Below, piece by piece: positions 11,276 to 24,382 of a DNA stretch of 64,000 nucleotides; position 1 is the first letter of the stretch, and each line of letters starts with the position of its first letter. The notes beneath the pieces are model-generated. The model saw only the letters and a list, made by a program, of their open reading frames with translations, was not told the DNA's origin and searched no databases. A program made the translations under genes and the position numbers. This DNA is from Aspergillus flavus (taxonomy: Eukaryota; Ascomycota; Eurotiomycetes; Eurotiales; Aspergillaceae): positions 248,001-312,000 of the forward strand of contig NC_092405.1 in the NCBI RefSeq assembly GCF_009017415.1. Direction: 5' to 3'.

Positions 11276-12088
11276 TTAAAATCGAAATCGTGGAGTCGCT
11301 GGCTGCGATCGGATATGTGCAACGTCAACTAACCGTCCCAAAATGATATACTCCAGCTTCAACTTAATGCTATAGACCAACACCTTTGTGGTGACCTGGA
11401 GGGTGAAATAGCCCGCGAATTGAACTGCCACCACCGCTAGATCGAGCACCATAATAGCCACATTGACGATGATCAGTTGCATGAGTATGGTGCGCGACGG
11501 CCCTCCGCGGTCCAGCCGCAGTAATTTGGCGGTTTCCACGATGTATACGGACGAGATCAGGAGCTCTTGCACGCAGAACCACACCACCTGAATTCGTTCC
11601 ATGATACCAAACGCCACCGTCACGTTGTGAATGTACGAAAGACCATTGTTCATAAACTCGAGCGTGGTAGCCGCAGTATGGAGGAGGACGCCGTCGATGA
11701 TGATGAGGTAAAGAATGCCCTTGAGCACCTTGCGATTGTGAACAACGAGGTGCAAACGTGACCAAAGGACAAGCGATTGACCGGTGACCATGCCCACCCA
11801 GCCGATATCTGTGATAGCTAACTCAAGATATCCGTTGGTGAAGGTGATATGAAACATCTTCAGGAGGTATCCCAGGCCAAAGGGGATGATGGAGATGGAG
11901 GCCACGAAGAGACTCCAAAAGTAGGCGCCGCCATAACGCTTGAAGGTATTGAGACAGAGGACCACCAGCTCAAGGGCATTGCACCATGCGAGAGCGATGA
12001 AGACGGAGTAGACATATTGAGCGACGAGCGGATCGGTCAGTTGCCGCGCTAAACCCGTGCCGTCATTCTCGGGGGTGAAGCGTGGCAT
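11276..12088 (-). CDS. Seven-helix integral membrane protein (DUF7703-like)
   Basis: Single exon, 270 residues, with about seven hydrophobic segments evenly spread along the chain. The pattern matches a fungal membrane family annotated as DUF7703: a first helix with YVYSVFIALAWCNALELVVL, the motif GYLLKMFHI, and LVLWSRLHLVVHNRKVLKG between helices 3 and 4. The late part contains IILGRLVDVAH just before a short polar tail. The function is unknown. The architecture recalls fungal rhodopsin-like or Pth11-like proteins, but there is no CFEM domain and no retinal lysine motif. The start ATG at 12088 has a clean context, and the gene is separated by only 245 bases from the MAPEG gene on the same strand. 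Confidence 0.82.
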   Translation of the reverse strand: MPRFTPENDGTGLARQLTDPLVAQYVYSVFIALAWCNALELVVLCLNTFKRYGGAYFWSLFVASISIIPFGLGYLLKMFHITFTNGYLELAITDIGWVGMVTGQSLVLWSRLHLVVHNRKVLKGILYLIIIDGVLLHTAATTLEFMNNGLSYIHNVTVAFGIMERIQVVWFCVQELLISSVYIVETAKLLRLDRGGPSRTILMQLIIVNVAIMVLDLAVVAVQFAGYFTLQVTTKVLVYSIKLKLEYIILGRLVDVAHIRSQPATPRFRF

Positions 12089-12816
12089 AGATTCTTAACA
12101 CGAACATGGGATGGTGTTTCTCTTCTCTTGATCGATTGTACGATCGCGCTATCTCTCCATGTATGTATCTAGCCGGAGTTGGGATGGGAAGACGGGTTCA
12201 AGTGGCAAAGGAGAACGAAGGAAAAAGAATGGGTAGGGAAAAGGAAGGGGGGAAAGAACCGGGGACTAAAACCAAAAATGTCAGGAATAAGCTTTCGGCG
12301 AGAATATCTTAGTTCCTCAGGCTTGGAATGGAAGCCTCAGTCTACAGGCAATGGAAGGTACCGTTACTGACCGAAGTCAGGTAAAGTTTATGGAAATCTT
12401 GGGTCAGCCAATTGCGTCATGAAGAACCCCCCTTTTTAATGCCGCAAGGGTTTTGATTGGCTGGAGATACATACCCCGGATAACCGGAATCCAATCAGAC
12501 GTCCGTCATTCTGCTTATCGCATGGACGCCACCAGTCGGCGACCTGGACCTCCGTCATTGGTCAAGGGGAGAGAAAAGACGACTCCGGTTAGTGCCTCGT
12601 GCCATTCATCATATGGTGACTATCTGACGTGGAACCTTCCATCCGTACTACTGCAACTGCAACTACTAATATGTGATAACTACGTCGTGCAACTTCTGTA
12701 CAACTTCATACTCCTTAATATAACGGGACAGCAAATATGCCGCCTAAATCTAACCATGTTCGAAAAGTAGTCACGGCACCGGGTAATTGCATCCAGCTCA
12801 AACTCTCCTCCGAGCT
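12089..12816. other. Intergenic, 0.7 kb
   Basis: Promoter side of the DUF7703-like gene and 3' side of the STAND gene. A purine-rich stretch lies at 12200-12270. No gene recognised. Confidence 0.55.
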
Positions 12817-15800
12817 TCACGAAACCCCCTGAGCCCTCCCAATTTGGTGCTTGTTTTCAAAGGTTTCAATGTCAGGCTCACTGGCCTTGCGCAGCTGGTT
12901 CTGATGTGTAGTGCCCTTGCCGGCCATGAGGAATCCATAATCATGTGGAGCCTCCCAAACACCCAGCTTGTCAACTTCTTTGACCGTCCAGTGTTGTGGA
13001 TTTCGTGCCGTCCATTTCTTCTCTTTGGCAAATTTCTCATTCAGTCGGTCGAACATGTTCTCGTACCTCCCCGACCCCTTGCTCCAGCCGCCGTTGCGCT
13101 GGTAGCATCTTTGGAGTAGTGCCGTTTGCTTGGAGGCGATTTCAACCGCCTCCGACAGCCTGATATCCGTGCTGTCCTCGAGCAGCTGGCGCAGAACCGA
13201 TTCGTGTACCCCCATCGCGCGAACGTGATCACCTTCGGCAGTGTAGAGAGCCGAGAGCAGATTCGTCAACTCCAGAGCACTTCGATCAAATGGACCCCAG
13301 ACTCGCTTAACATTATAGCATAAGCCCCCGCATAGCTGAGTCGCTTGCGTGGTCCGACCATTTGAGAAGCGAGCCTCGACTAGTCGTCGTCCCACCAGAA
13401 TTATAGTATCCGAAGACCAGGTCTTTTGAACAACACGAGAGGACCACAACTCGTTCAGGAGGAACTGTGCATGTGTTAGCGTTTTAGAAGACGACTAAAA
13501 AGAGAATAGAGGGGGTTGATGGGCATAGATATTCACCTCTAGATCTTCAAAATTCCTCTGGCCACCTAACAAGATTGCAAGTTGGTTGAGGTCTGTGGTC
13601 TCAAAATCCGTGAGATTCACCCCTTTCTCATGATAAGAAGAGATAATCTCATGCAAGATAGTCTTAGAGAGTACTAGCATTTTCCCGCTCAGTCCACGAT
13701 CGGAGCATTTTCGCGACCCTTGCACAAGAAGATGCTCGGAGAGTTTGACGCCATCTCGAGTACTGTCCTGATCCTGAAATCCACCGGAATCTTTGACGAA
13801 CTCGTGAAGTATGGCGGCGTGGCTATACCCCGGTCGGAAACCGCCGGTAGTCAGCTTTTGATAAACATTATCGACGATCACGCGAGTCAATCTCCTCACT
13901 AGGCTTCCCTGGGATGCCTGCGAGATGCAGATGTCATAGAACTCTCGCAAAACGGTCTTGCCTGTCTCAATGCCAGCGAACCGCTCAGTAAACAACTGGA
14001 ACAATTCTGCATCGGTGGCGTTAGCGTTTTCAGTCCAACCATTGAGGCTTTGGAAGTTCATCAAGCGGATGCCAGCAATGAATGTGTGGATGAAGCCTCT
14101 CTGTTTTCTGGCGTGATGGAATGCTGAGTAGAGTTGAATCTCTGCCATCAGGTCGGCAATTATGGATGCATAATTGCAATTATTTCGCAGAGTCATCTCG
14201 AAAGCGACGACGAAACTAGTTGCTCTATGAGACCCCTTCGTTTCCATCGCCTCTTTGATGAGTCGGTGGCGGAGTTCTCTCGAACGTCGGACCCCCTTTT
14301 CCTTCAATCCAAAATCTACGTACATTTTCGCGAGCTCGACAGCCGCGGTGTACAAATGCTGGCTATCGATCTTCTCTTCGAAAGCTGCCACAGTACTACT
14401 CTCAAGCGTCTCCTGAAGCTCTTGGCGAGTGACTTTATTGTTCTGTCGATGTAGTAATTTTAGTAATTTCCGCAACTGCGGAAGACTATGATCCCGAGAC
14501 GCATATCCATGCTCTTGAACGGACGAAGTATATTCTTCTCTGTATAGTGTGGCAGCCTTGTGAGTGGTCCGAGACTGGCGGGCATAAAGATCAGCCAAAC
14601 AGTGTTTCATGTCCATTGTGGTCACTTCCGGTCGCTCAGAGAAGGTTTCGTATTGTTGAAGAGCTGTCTCATACAGTTCCACTGCTTCGCCATGGTATCT
14701 CTCATCCCCCCGAGAGATTTTGGCTAAAGAAAGTGTTGCCTCGTAGCTCTGTCTACTATAGGTTCCATACCATCGTTGGCACATCTTGCGATAGCTGGCT
14801 GCCAGATCATGAATTTCCACGATATCTGCGTCCAGCTTTGTCTCCAACAACGTCTTGTAATGCTGGTAGACTTCTTCGACAAGCTCACTGTTTAGCATAT
14901 GGTTCCTGTCGCCGCTGGAAATTGTCCACCACAGCGTCTCATAAACCCCCTTTGCCTTTGTCCACCTTTCAGTCTCTTCGTAAATTGCTACTAGACCACG
15001 AGCAGCGGCAATGGCTCGATAGTCTAACTGACCGTTGTGGCGAAGATTGTTGTATATCTCTTGATACGCTTGTTCAGCTTCCTGCTTGTGGTGACACCTT
15101 TTTGCTAGGTCCCCCCACTCGTACAAGATCTCAATACTCTGCTTCTGGGTCTTCCCTAAGCGCGACGAAATATTCTTATATAAGGCTTCGTATGTGGTTA
15201 TTGCCTTAACGAAGCGGTATATGGTCCGGTAAAACGTGATAACTCTGTTCGCAGTGGATCGAACCATATGAGTGTCAGTTTCATCGGAAGAGAGCACGGC
15301 ATTTAGGACGTTCTGATAAACGAGTGCCGCCTTGTCGATTTGCAGATCCTTGAAGTAACACTCCGCGAGGCTTGTTGCTAGTTGGACCGTTTCATCAACA
15401 TTCTCAGTGAGCCGGATCGTCGTTGGCTTGCTGTCAATCTCGGAGCAGAGATGAGACAGAGCCCGACGATATACACCAGCAGCCTCCGCGTATTGCTCCC
15501 TTTCCATCAAAGAAGACGCCACCTGCTTAGCGGCCTTCATTGATGCTAGCGTAGTATCGGATGACTGGATTCCTGCCGATTTGGCAGACTCCAAAATCTC
15601 ATGAATCAAGTCGATTTGTTCCTCAGACATCGACGCCTCACTTGACGAAACGGTAGAGCTGGACTGCTGCACAGTCTGGGCTAACGACGCGGTGACTTGA
15701 ACAAGCTGATGTGAGGCTTGCTTCTGGGACTTGCGATATTCCCACAATGTTTCCATGGCGGACTGAGCTAGCGCCTCCCATTTCATCTTCCGAATATGAC

Positions 15801-18800
15801 CGAGTACCAATTCAAAGGTTGAGCTTAATTGGTCAAAGCGAGAGAGCTGAGATTTCAAGCAGAACCATGCAGCGCTGGTCACAGACTCTGCTTCGCCCTT
15901 ACGAGAGTGCCGCTCGAGATACTCGGCGTACCTCATAGTGAACTCTGCTTGTTGCTTGGTGACAGTACCCGACGTATCCTCAACAGCTAGAAGCTTTCTC
16001 CAAGTATCCATGAAGAGCGCATCAGCTTTTGAGGTTTCTTCGCTTTCCTCGTAAATCTTTATCATTTGCAACGTTGAATCGATCATACGTTGATCGGTGA
16101 CAGCTAAACTCTGTTTCGAGAATTCATGCTCGGTTTGCAATATTTCTGCAGTAACTTCAGACATAGAAAGTCTTTCGAGTTGTCTGTATATGTGCTGGGT
16201 CATCTTCTCCATCTCCTGAGAGTGTTGACCATATCGAGCAATGCTCATCTCAAAGAGCTCTTTGGATAACCTCCCCACAGACTCCTTGCGCTCTAAGGTG
16301 GCGTAGTGATCGAGCAGCATCTGTGTGTATTTGATTGTCATATCGTTTGAAAACCCAAGTTCTTCCTTTGACGCCTGCAACAGATACTCTAGTATTTCTT
16401 CCTTATGGTGCAAAAATGCCTCGTGTTTGGAGTCTCTTTGTGATGCAGCGTCAATGAAGATTTCGGCGCTAAATTTCGTAACAATGCTGCGTGATCCTAA
16501 GAGGGAGCTGCTCTTTCTCCACGCCTCATATGAATAGTCAATAGCGTCAAAAGATTTGAGCTGCTGTGAGGTTTGCGCTGCGTTGATTAAGCTTTGCAAC
16601 AGTGATAGGGAAAGGTCTGGGAGGAGCTGCCGACGAAGTTGGACGGAAAAGGCCTGCAGCTCCTGCACCTGGTATGGAAGATATTGCAGTTGATTGCAGC
16701 CACCTTCAAGCAGTGCGAGCAAAACGGAGTCCGGGAAGCTCCGTTTGAATAGGTTGGTGACCTTGAAGCTGTCTCTTTCCTTCTCGTTCATCTGAGAAGA
16801 CCTGAAGTGCAGTGTCCAATACCTTGCCGCATACTCAAGAAGATGATATTGGTCGAAATATCTGTGTTGGGCAGACTGGCTTAATGACGTCGTGGACACC
16901 TCTACCTCATCAGTTACACTGAGCTTCACATAAGCCAATAATCGTGTAAGGAGGTCGGAATGCGCCTCCTTCATGGTCAAAGGCAGTTTTCCTTTGCCGC
17001 TGTCACTAGCGGCAGATTTCGCCTGATTGATAAGGAACTGTCGGAGAGCAGGGGATCTAAAAGAAATTATTTCGTTTTCGATTGTAATAAAAGATCCAAA
17101 CATCCGACGGATGTCGCCTTCTACGTTGCCCACGCGAGGTACAACCTCCGTTCTTTTCGTGTCGATCTCCAGAAGAGAACGAACCTCTTGCACTCGCAGG
17201 GGGCGGTGGGAAACGATCGTCCAAGCCAACAGTGATCGTGCCGACCAATCGCTCAAGTCTATCGAATTGAGTGTCTGTTTCAACATATCCTGAAGCGAGG
17301 AAGGTATTTTTTGCACCAAGGATATCATGTCTGATGAAGTTCTTAGGGCACTCAACTGACCGACTGCCAATTGCGCAATAGGAAAACATCCGTTGGCTTT
17401 CTTCACAATGCCACCTTCGATTTCTTCTCGGTCCTCTAATGATAGTCCAATGCAGACTTCGGAGGACTCAATTTCATTGCGAACTACTGTTCGGACATCG
17501 CCGGCTGTCTGGCTTGGCTCGATCTTTATGCGATAGGCCTCACCAGGTACGCCATGCAGGGGCCTGGACAAGGCAATCACTTTAATTGAAGGGCTTTGTG
17601 AAACCAACGTTTGCAAGTGATGAAAGAGACGTGGAATAACCTCGGGATCCCCGTTGAGGCTGTCGACACCATCGACGATGACCATCATTTTGCCTGTTTC
17701 TTTCACGGCTATGTTTAAAGCCCTCCATAAAGAGTCCTCCACACTCTTGCTGGAAGCCCCGGATGAGTGGAGGCTCATTGAGTGCTCCAGAGCCCTTAGC
17801 AGGTCTCCATCCTTTGCTTGTCGTCCAAGTATCTCCAGTAGTAGCCCTTTCGCCAATCCTATAGGACCGGTAGTAGCGCTGATATCGTCGTCTGCACGAT
17901 AATTAGTTCACTGTTGTTACACTTCCCAGTTTCTTGGGATTTGTATCTCACAAACTCTGAATGTGACCACATCATAGTCTTGTGGATCGGTTGATGTTTG
18001 AAGTTGCTGGATGATCCACTCAGATAAAACAGTCTTCCCTGTACCCGTGTCACCGGTTACCGTAAATAATTGACTCTCGCTTGATCGTATCTGAGAAAGT
18101 CTATTGGCAAACCACTCGCAGGTGTACTCTGCCGGCTGAGGTGAACGAGCCGACAGGGCCCTCGAGGCTTCGCGATCCTTGATCGACAAGTATTCCCATA
18201 TCTCCTGCACTTTTTCTGACGGATCTACACTGACATCGCCCATGATAAGCCTACTCCAAAGCCTCTCCTTAACCGCGATACGATGGGAATGGAATGCTTG
18301 AATCTGTGAAATAAACCGTGATTGTAAATCGGATGCATCGAAAGCCTTGGAGGCGCCTTCAGCCTTTTGAAAATAGTGCACACTGGCTGAACAAATGAGG
18401 CCACATAGCTCAGCATATGCAGCAACAAGCTCTTGCTGAGCAACGGTGTCGGACATCAAGATTTCCAGATTGTTCCTAAAATGCGACAACTCGACTGCGA
18501 ATCTATGGAATACCTGGAAGAACGAGGCCAGGAGTCTTGCCTGTTCTGAGCCACACTGTCTACAAGTTAATGGACTTTGTTCGGCGAAGAACCTCCGCAC
18601 CTATCCGAATACGCACCTGCAGAAGCAAGAGAAAACTTCCCCCCATCAGTCGGATTGCGCGCTCGGTTCCGGATGTGAAACTCGCCATCAGTCGCGCGAG
18701 CTGCTCTAACCGGCCCACTAGGACCACAGCATGCTTAAAAGCTCGATCAAGTTGACTGCCATTCTCGGGCATAAACCTCAATCGTTCCTCTGCGATACCG

Positions 18801-19027
18801 TCCAAGATATCTGTCGTCGATCGTACACTGTCGAACACTTCTTTCGCTGGAGCGTCTAGCTGAGGTCGCACTCGGGAGGCGATTTGATCACTAGCTCGGT
18901 GGAGGGCATCCAGCTTTCGAGCGTCACCCGCGCTCCCATCCTCCCCCGTTCCGGAGATCGCACTGTGGAATATGTCCTGCCGGAAGGACGGATACCCGGC
19001 GGTGGGAAGAACGACCTCTGCCGACAT
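12817..19027 (-). CDS. Large STAND/NACHT-like NTPase with helical-repeat tail (fungal NLR-like)
   Basis: Exons, minus order: 19027-18617, 18540-17952, 17891-13537, 13464-12817, with introns of 76, 60 and 72 bases. They total 6003 bases and encode 2000 residues. The first about 280 residues are helical and resemble the N-terminal domains found before fungal STAND ATPases (DUF7708-like; inference). Walker A is TGDTGTGKT at about residues 299-307. Walker B is MMVIVDGVDSL near residue 400, and SIKVIALSRPL (sensor-like) follows. A winged-helix-like stretch (LLAWTIVSHRPLRVQEVRSLL) comes next. From about residue 650 to the end the chain is a long array of amphipathic helices of TPR-like character (for example YRRALSHL, YQEIYNNL, YEETERWTKAKGVYETLW). 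STAND proteins act as nucleotide-switched receptors in self/non-self or stress sensing; the role here is inferred from architecture only. Confidence 0.85.
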
Positions 19028-20978
19028 TTCAACTCAACGCGGCCCTTCTTTCAAAATACCGAGTTCGCGCATGTAAGAAGAATGTAGTTGATTGATTAGC
19101 TGAGAGGTGCGCCAGAATGGTTTTCATTGAAGATCCAGGTCTTGTCAACCAGGTGTTGGGATATGTGGTGGTCTCGGTTGACATCATCAATGAGGAGAGT
19201 GTTCGCAGATGAGTGCACGCAAGCGGAAGTCATCTGGATGATAGCATCGGTACCTCACCACCAATCCATAAAGACAGGATATTGATGGATCATTGGACAA
19301 TCGGTGAACCATTCAGAGCTTTTTTCTAGAAGTGTGACGACATCATGTCTTCCATAGTATGGGAATGAATGGTCCAACATCATGAACCGAGTTGAACCCG
19401 TGATGACTTACCCCAATGGTCCACTACATAGCTCTAGACGCCGAATCTAGCTCCGGAGTACAATTTGGCATTCAGCTGCCTCAAGCATTCCCAACTCGAA
19501 TCCTGTTTTAAATGAGTGTTGACCACAATGGATGGATGTGGTTTTCTGGTACAATCGCCCATATAAGGTTTCTTCCCCACACCCCGCATCATACATTTTA
19601 TCCGCGCACATCCGGTCCTCTATTACGTATATACCATAAACTTGAACTAAGGACAACTGCCTCTAGTCGGATTGAGTATGCTGTGACTCAAGTGTCTCTT
19701 GGAAAAGCGTGAGACAGACATCCTGGACTAGCGGAAGCCACCTAGGTCTACCCTTCCTGGAGCCAGTCTATAAGGTCTAATCAGTTTACCAATACTTCAG
19801 CCCGTGCCTTCTACAAACAGGTGTCTTACGAATCCTTCCAACATCCTGGTAATCTCATGTGTACTCTATCTATTTTCAGCGCAATCGTATCCCCTTTCCT
19901 GCGCACTCGCCTAGCACCAGCTGCCAAGGAGGACCAAGACGAAACCTATAAGCTCACTTAATAACACATGCTATGCCAAGTATATTAGATAAAATCGGCT
20001 TATATTAGGCCCCTGTTAATATGCTCAAACTCAAAACCCACCTCATCCGTTAGCACTAAAGTAATCTACAGGAGTCGGAACATCACCGAAGAAGAGGTTT
20101 CCACCCCCTAACGCTACCTTTCGAGTATTAGAGTGTCAAATGAGTCGTGCAGATTGGCAAGCCAGGAGCCGGGCGAATCTGTAGTGCGTTATGGCAATAT
20201 ACATGGCTTCAGGCCAAGACCGAGGTTGGACGGGAATCCTTCAAATAGTGTATTCGCAACGGGTTTCCTGCGTGTTCAGGACTAGCACAATCGGCTTGCC
20301 GAGCAAATAGTTGGGATGAACAGGAACATGTGGGATAATTTAATATAGATTTCATGCTATGGGATTTGATATAGTCTGATTGGGGGAGTGTGGCTAAGCT
20401 ATGGTCTCTATTGGAGATTACGGTGCAAAGCCCCTATGAGGGAGATGGAAGAAAAAAAATCACGCAAAAATAAGAGAAAGGAGAGATGTAGTACGTATGC
20501 CATATTCCTCAAATTATGCATCAAAGAAGAGCAGTGCCCTGGTGCCCCGGCGCCCGGTGGTTGTATAACTCTATGCAGTCTTCTAGGCCAACCGATGCAT
20601 CTGTCATGCAACGCTCAGATGTTCTCCTGCAGAAACTTTCAGGTACATTTGGGGGGCACCTCTAGGCAGTCAGGTACTTAGCTCTAGCCGAGCCAATGGC
20701 ACTGGACATCCAGGAGGAGACCTGATGGATAACGCGTCGTGCTAACAGATTTAATCTATTGCGGGCAAGCACGTGTTCCTCCTGTTGGCGGAGATCAGCT
20801 GCCGATTTGCCCTAATTGTCAATGATCGTCTCTTTCGGCAGCGACGGAATATTTACTGGAAAAGTACTCATTCACTCTCGCAACATGAGAAATGAACTGA
20901 AAGAAAGTCCTATATAAAGGACGTCTTTTCCGCAATGAGATCTATTGAACAATTACCTTTCGTATCCGAACCGTCGCC
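19028..20978. other. Intergenic, 1.95 kb
   Basis: Divergent region between the STAND gene and the phosphatase gene. No coding frame with family features was found on either strand. A TATA-like element for the right-hand gene is at 20911-20918. Confidence 0.6.
20911..20918 (+). promoter_or_regulatory. TATA element of SurE-like gene
   Basis: TATATAAA, 68 bases before the ATG at 20979. It is a canonical sequence at a fitting distance. Confidence 0.5.
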
Positions 20979-21930
20979 ATGCATTTCCCTCTTACTCTCG
21001 CTGTGCTGCCCCTTGCAGCTCAGGCTGTGAACATCATTTCCGCCAACGACGACGGGTGGGCCGAGAAGAACATCCGGACTCTCTACGACACCTTGACTGC
21101 GGATGGTCACTCGGTCGTGATTTCGGCGCCAGCGGAAAACAAGAGCGGAACAGGCATGTTCTCCCCTTTACTCACCCAGCCACTCACACTGGATCTAACC
21201 AATTACACATTTAGGCTCCTCGGACGCAGACCCTACGGTATTGACCGAAGCCTGCGAATTTGACAGCTGCCCAGAAGGCAGCCCCGCAGTGGGAAACAAC
21301 GCTACCCAGCCGCGCTGGAACTACGTGAACTCGTACCCCGTCACGTCGATCAAATATGGTATCCAGAACCTCTCCACCACCTATTTCAACGGCAAGCCCG
21401 ACCTGGCCGTCACCGGTCCAAACGTCGGCGCCAATCTGGGAGTGGCGAACGCCATTTCCGGCACCGTAGGCGCCGCCTGCTACGCCGCGCACGATGCGGG
21501 TATTCCAGCAATCGCTTTCTCCGGATCCAGCGGTTCTGCGACCGCATGGGATGATCCCACGCCCGAGTACGCTACGATCTACGCCCAGCTGGCCACCAAG
21601 GTCGTCGACAAGGTCGTGGCTGCCGGCACTCCCTACCTCCCCGAGGACGTTTACCTTAACGTCAACTTCCCCAAGGTGGATGATTGCGCCAGCGTCGACG
21701 ACTACAAGTTTGTGCTCTCGCGCATTTACACCGCTGTGCCGCTTTTTTCAGGCGATGATGTCGAAACCTGCAGTAACGATAAGCGACTGCCGACTGAGAC
21801 CAAGGTCACGGGTTCGGGTTGCTACGTGAGTATCTCCGTGGGCAATGCGTCGAACAAGAGGGATGCGAATGCTGCGGTGCAGGGAGAGGTGCTGAACAAG
21901 TTGGGTGATTTCCTGACCTGTTTGTCCTAA
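20979..21930 (+). CDS. Secreted SurE-type acid phosphatase/5'-nucleotidase
   Basis: Exons 20979-21153 and 21215-21930, 296 residues. A signal peptide (about residues 1-17, ending near AQA) is followed directly by NIISANDDGWAEKN, the SurE metal-binding entry motif (NDDG). Other signatures are SAPAENKSGTG, TGPNVGANLG and AFSGSSGSA. The fungal secreted members (PHO2-like) hydrolyse phosphate monoesters at acid pH. The intron begins GCATGT rather than GT. Only this GC donor, paired with TTTAG, gives the family sequence SGTGSSDADPTVLTEACEF, so I call a GC-AG intron of 61 bases. The mature protein is probably extracellular. Confidence 0.9.
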
Positions 21931-22795
21931 TTAACCGGACTGATTGCGCCACGATCCACTGGGTCGGAGGTGAATGGTTAGGGTGATTTACATTAAAACC
22001 GTTGCGTGGTCGCTTGGTTGTATGCTATTGGCGATAATGTATAGTTTCCATAGCAGATTAATTAATGTGGTGACATAACTTAATTTGCCCGAGCCTGCCT
22101 ACTGTTAATCTTCTAGGCCTGCAGCTTAGGGCGTATTTATCTAAACTAAGCAATGTAGCACTGCGAGCCCGAATCCTTCACGCAGAGCATAGACTAGCAG
22201 GGATGGCTGCATAACATGATACGCATTAAGCGCTTTATTTACTTGAATAGTTAAAATCTCCGAAAGATAAGAGCTGCCACAATAGGCACAAAAAAGCGCA
22301 CGGCGCGGTAGACATGTCTTTAACACATTGCGACAGGACATGGATTACATTCATATCGCGCAGTAGCACTCTCACAAACAAACTATTAAACACTAGACGC
22401 GGTAGTTCTACAAAAAGTCTCCTCCGATTGGCAGCGATCGAGGGGACAGTAACGACCTGAGACAAGAAATACGTTAGATTTCAGTCAATCCAACGGCGCC
22501 TGGCATATTAACCTAGAACCCACTCCCCACCAAGCCAGGAACAGGATCAACCCGATAGACCCTGACTTATCCACTGACGATCCTTCCAGGTACCACGGTC
22601 CTGATATCGTTCGGTTGGCCGGATATCGCGCTCTTCCGCATGTGATCGGCATAACGTCGGAGAATTATTTGCGCGATGGAATAGGGATCGACGAACTATG
22701 CAGAATGGTTCGGTCATTCGTATAAAGGGTAACGGGCGTCTTGTAGGTACAATGTCGGTCAATTGACTGATCGTCAGCCTCAAACAGTCTTCAAT
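21931..22795. other. Intergenic, 0.87 kb
   Basis: No coding sequence recognised. TATAAAGG at 22721-22728 lies 75 bases before the NLP start. Confidence 0.55.
22721..22728 (+). promoter_or_regulatory. TATA element of NLP gene
   Basis: TATAAAGG 75 bases upstream of the ATG at 22796; position and sequence fit. Confidence 0.5.
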
Positions 22796-23566
22796 ATGCT
22801 CTCGAAACTCCTTCTCCTTACCGCTGCGCTGTCACAGCTTGTCCAGGGCGGTCTCATTCGTCGAGAGTCCATCGATCATGACAAGGTGGTGGGATTCCCT
22901 GAGACAGTTCCCTCTGGGGCTATTGGCGATGTGTACAAGGCGTATCAGCCGTTGCTGAAAGTTGTTAATGGTTGTGTTCCCTTCCCTGCCGTGGATGCTC
23001 AGGGAAACACCAAGTAAGCAAGACAGACGGTATTCCTTATAACTATAGGATCAAGCATACTAAGTACATATAGCGGCGGTCTCGACATCTCGGGCTCCAA
23101 CGACGGCGACTGCTCCAAGAGTGACGGACAAGTCTACGTCCGGGGCGGGAAGTCCGGTGACAAGTACGCCCTCATGTACTCGTGGTATTTCCCCAAGGAC
23201 CAGGCCGCGCCCGGCATGGGACACCGCCACGATTGGGAGGGAGTGATCGTTTGGATCTCCGACCCGGCCAAGACATCCGCGGACAACATCCTGGCCGTGT
23301 GTCCGTCCGGCCATGGCAAATGGGATTGCTCGACGGATGGCTACACGCTTCAGGAAACACATCCGTTGATCAAGTATTACAGTGTCTGGCCTGTGAACCA
23401 CCAGTGCGGTCTCACAAATGAGGCTGGTGGATCCCAGCCGCTGATTGCTTATGAGAGTTTGCCAGAGCCTGCGAAGAATGCGTTGGAGACTGTGGACTTT
23501 GTCAAGGCGAATGTGCCGTTTAAGGAGGAGAATTGGGCTGAGAATCTGGGGAAGGCTACTTTCTAA
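22796..23566 (+). CDS. Secreted NPP1/NLP-family protein (necrosis and ethylene-inducing-like)
   Basis: Exons 22796-23013 and 23074-23566 (60-base intron), 236 residues. The signal peptide is about residues 1-19 (LLLLTAALSQLVQG). The family hallmark heptapeptide GHRHDWE sits at about residues 122-128, preceded by YALMYSWYFPKDQ and followed by GVIVWI. Cysteines in NGCVPFP and DGDCSKSDG are the pair expected in type 1 members, and two or more further cysteines lie downstream. NLPs are secreted proteins of plant-associated microbes; some are cytolytic on dicot membranes, while many in saprotrophs are not. Nothing in the sequence suggests disruption. Activity cannot be judged from sequence alone. 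The start was taken at 22796 because it heads the signal peptide. Confidence 0.92.
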
Positions 23567-24382
23567 ATACTGTGAAGGCTTCGCGTGATTGAGGCATATG
23601 TATAGGATAGAGTTCACGTCACATACATAATGTTTATATTGGGGACAACCCATTGTATATAGCTCTTCTGAGGATAACATGTTCTGAGAAACAATTTTGT
23701 TGAATGTTGGCTGGTATTGTGACATCCACCTCAGTAACTCTGTTATTACTGTATCTCGTCAGTCTTAATACTATATCTTTCCTTGTGTTACGTCATGAAT
23801 GAGCACTGCAAGTAATGGACATGAACTGGTATACACGAAGTTATAGTTATTGACGCCAGGGTCACATATCATCCTTGGCTGACATTCCGTTTTACATCAT
23901 TAACAAAAGCAATCGAGGGTATTTTCGTTGTAGACCCTAAACAATGCAAAGAGCGTCACAACAACTACTCTTTGATATTCCTCCCTTGATTGACAGTTAG
24001 GTATGGCGATGTAACTTGCCTCCACTACTACTACCAACTACCATAGAGGAAGATGCCCTCGCATTGTGTATTATGTTTGCTTGAGTGTGGTGACTTATCT
24101 CGCCACTGGGCCTAGTACATAGATCGTCAGATAATTTATCAGTGAATTATTAATCATGGTATTCTTCACTAGAGGGAAAACACGTACGAAGGTCTAGAGC
24201 GCAAGCAATTCAATACGCGTGTAGGATATGTTGGACCAGTACAACAGTAGTAGTCAATTGAGGCCGTGGCTCATATGAGCTCACGGAAAGAATCTATAAT
24301 ACAGGTTTCTAAAGCATTCCGATTTCCCTTCGGCGCACACAATATTTGAGCCCTAATGATGTCTTCCCTTCGAAGTCAACGC
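23567..24382. other. Intergenic, 0.8 kb
   Basis: Convergent 3' regions of the NLP and AA9 genes. A/T-rich, nothing recognised. Confidence 0.55.

Noticed and set aside
17057..17389. Frames antisense to or shifted within the STAND gene
   Set aside because: Shadows of the long coding exon.
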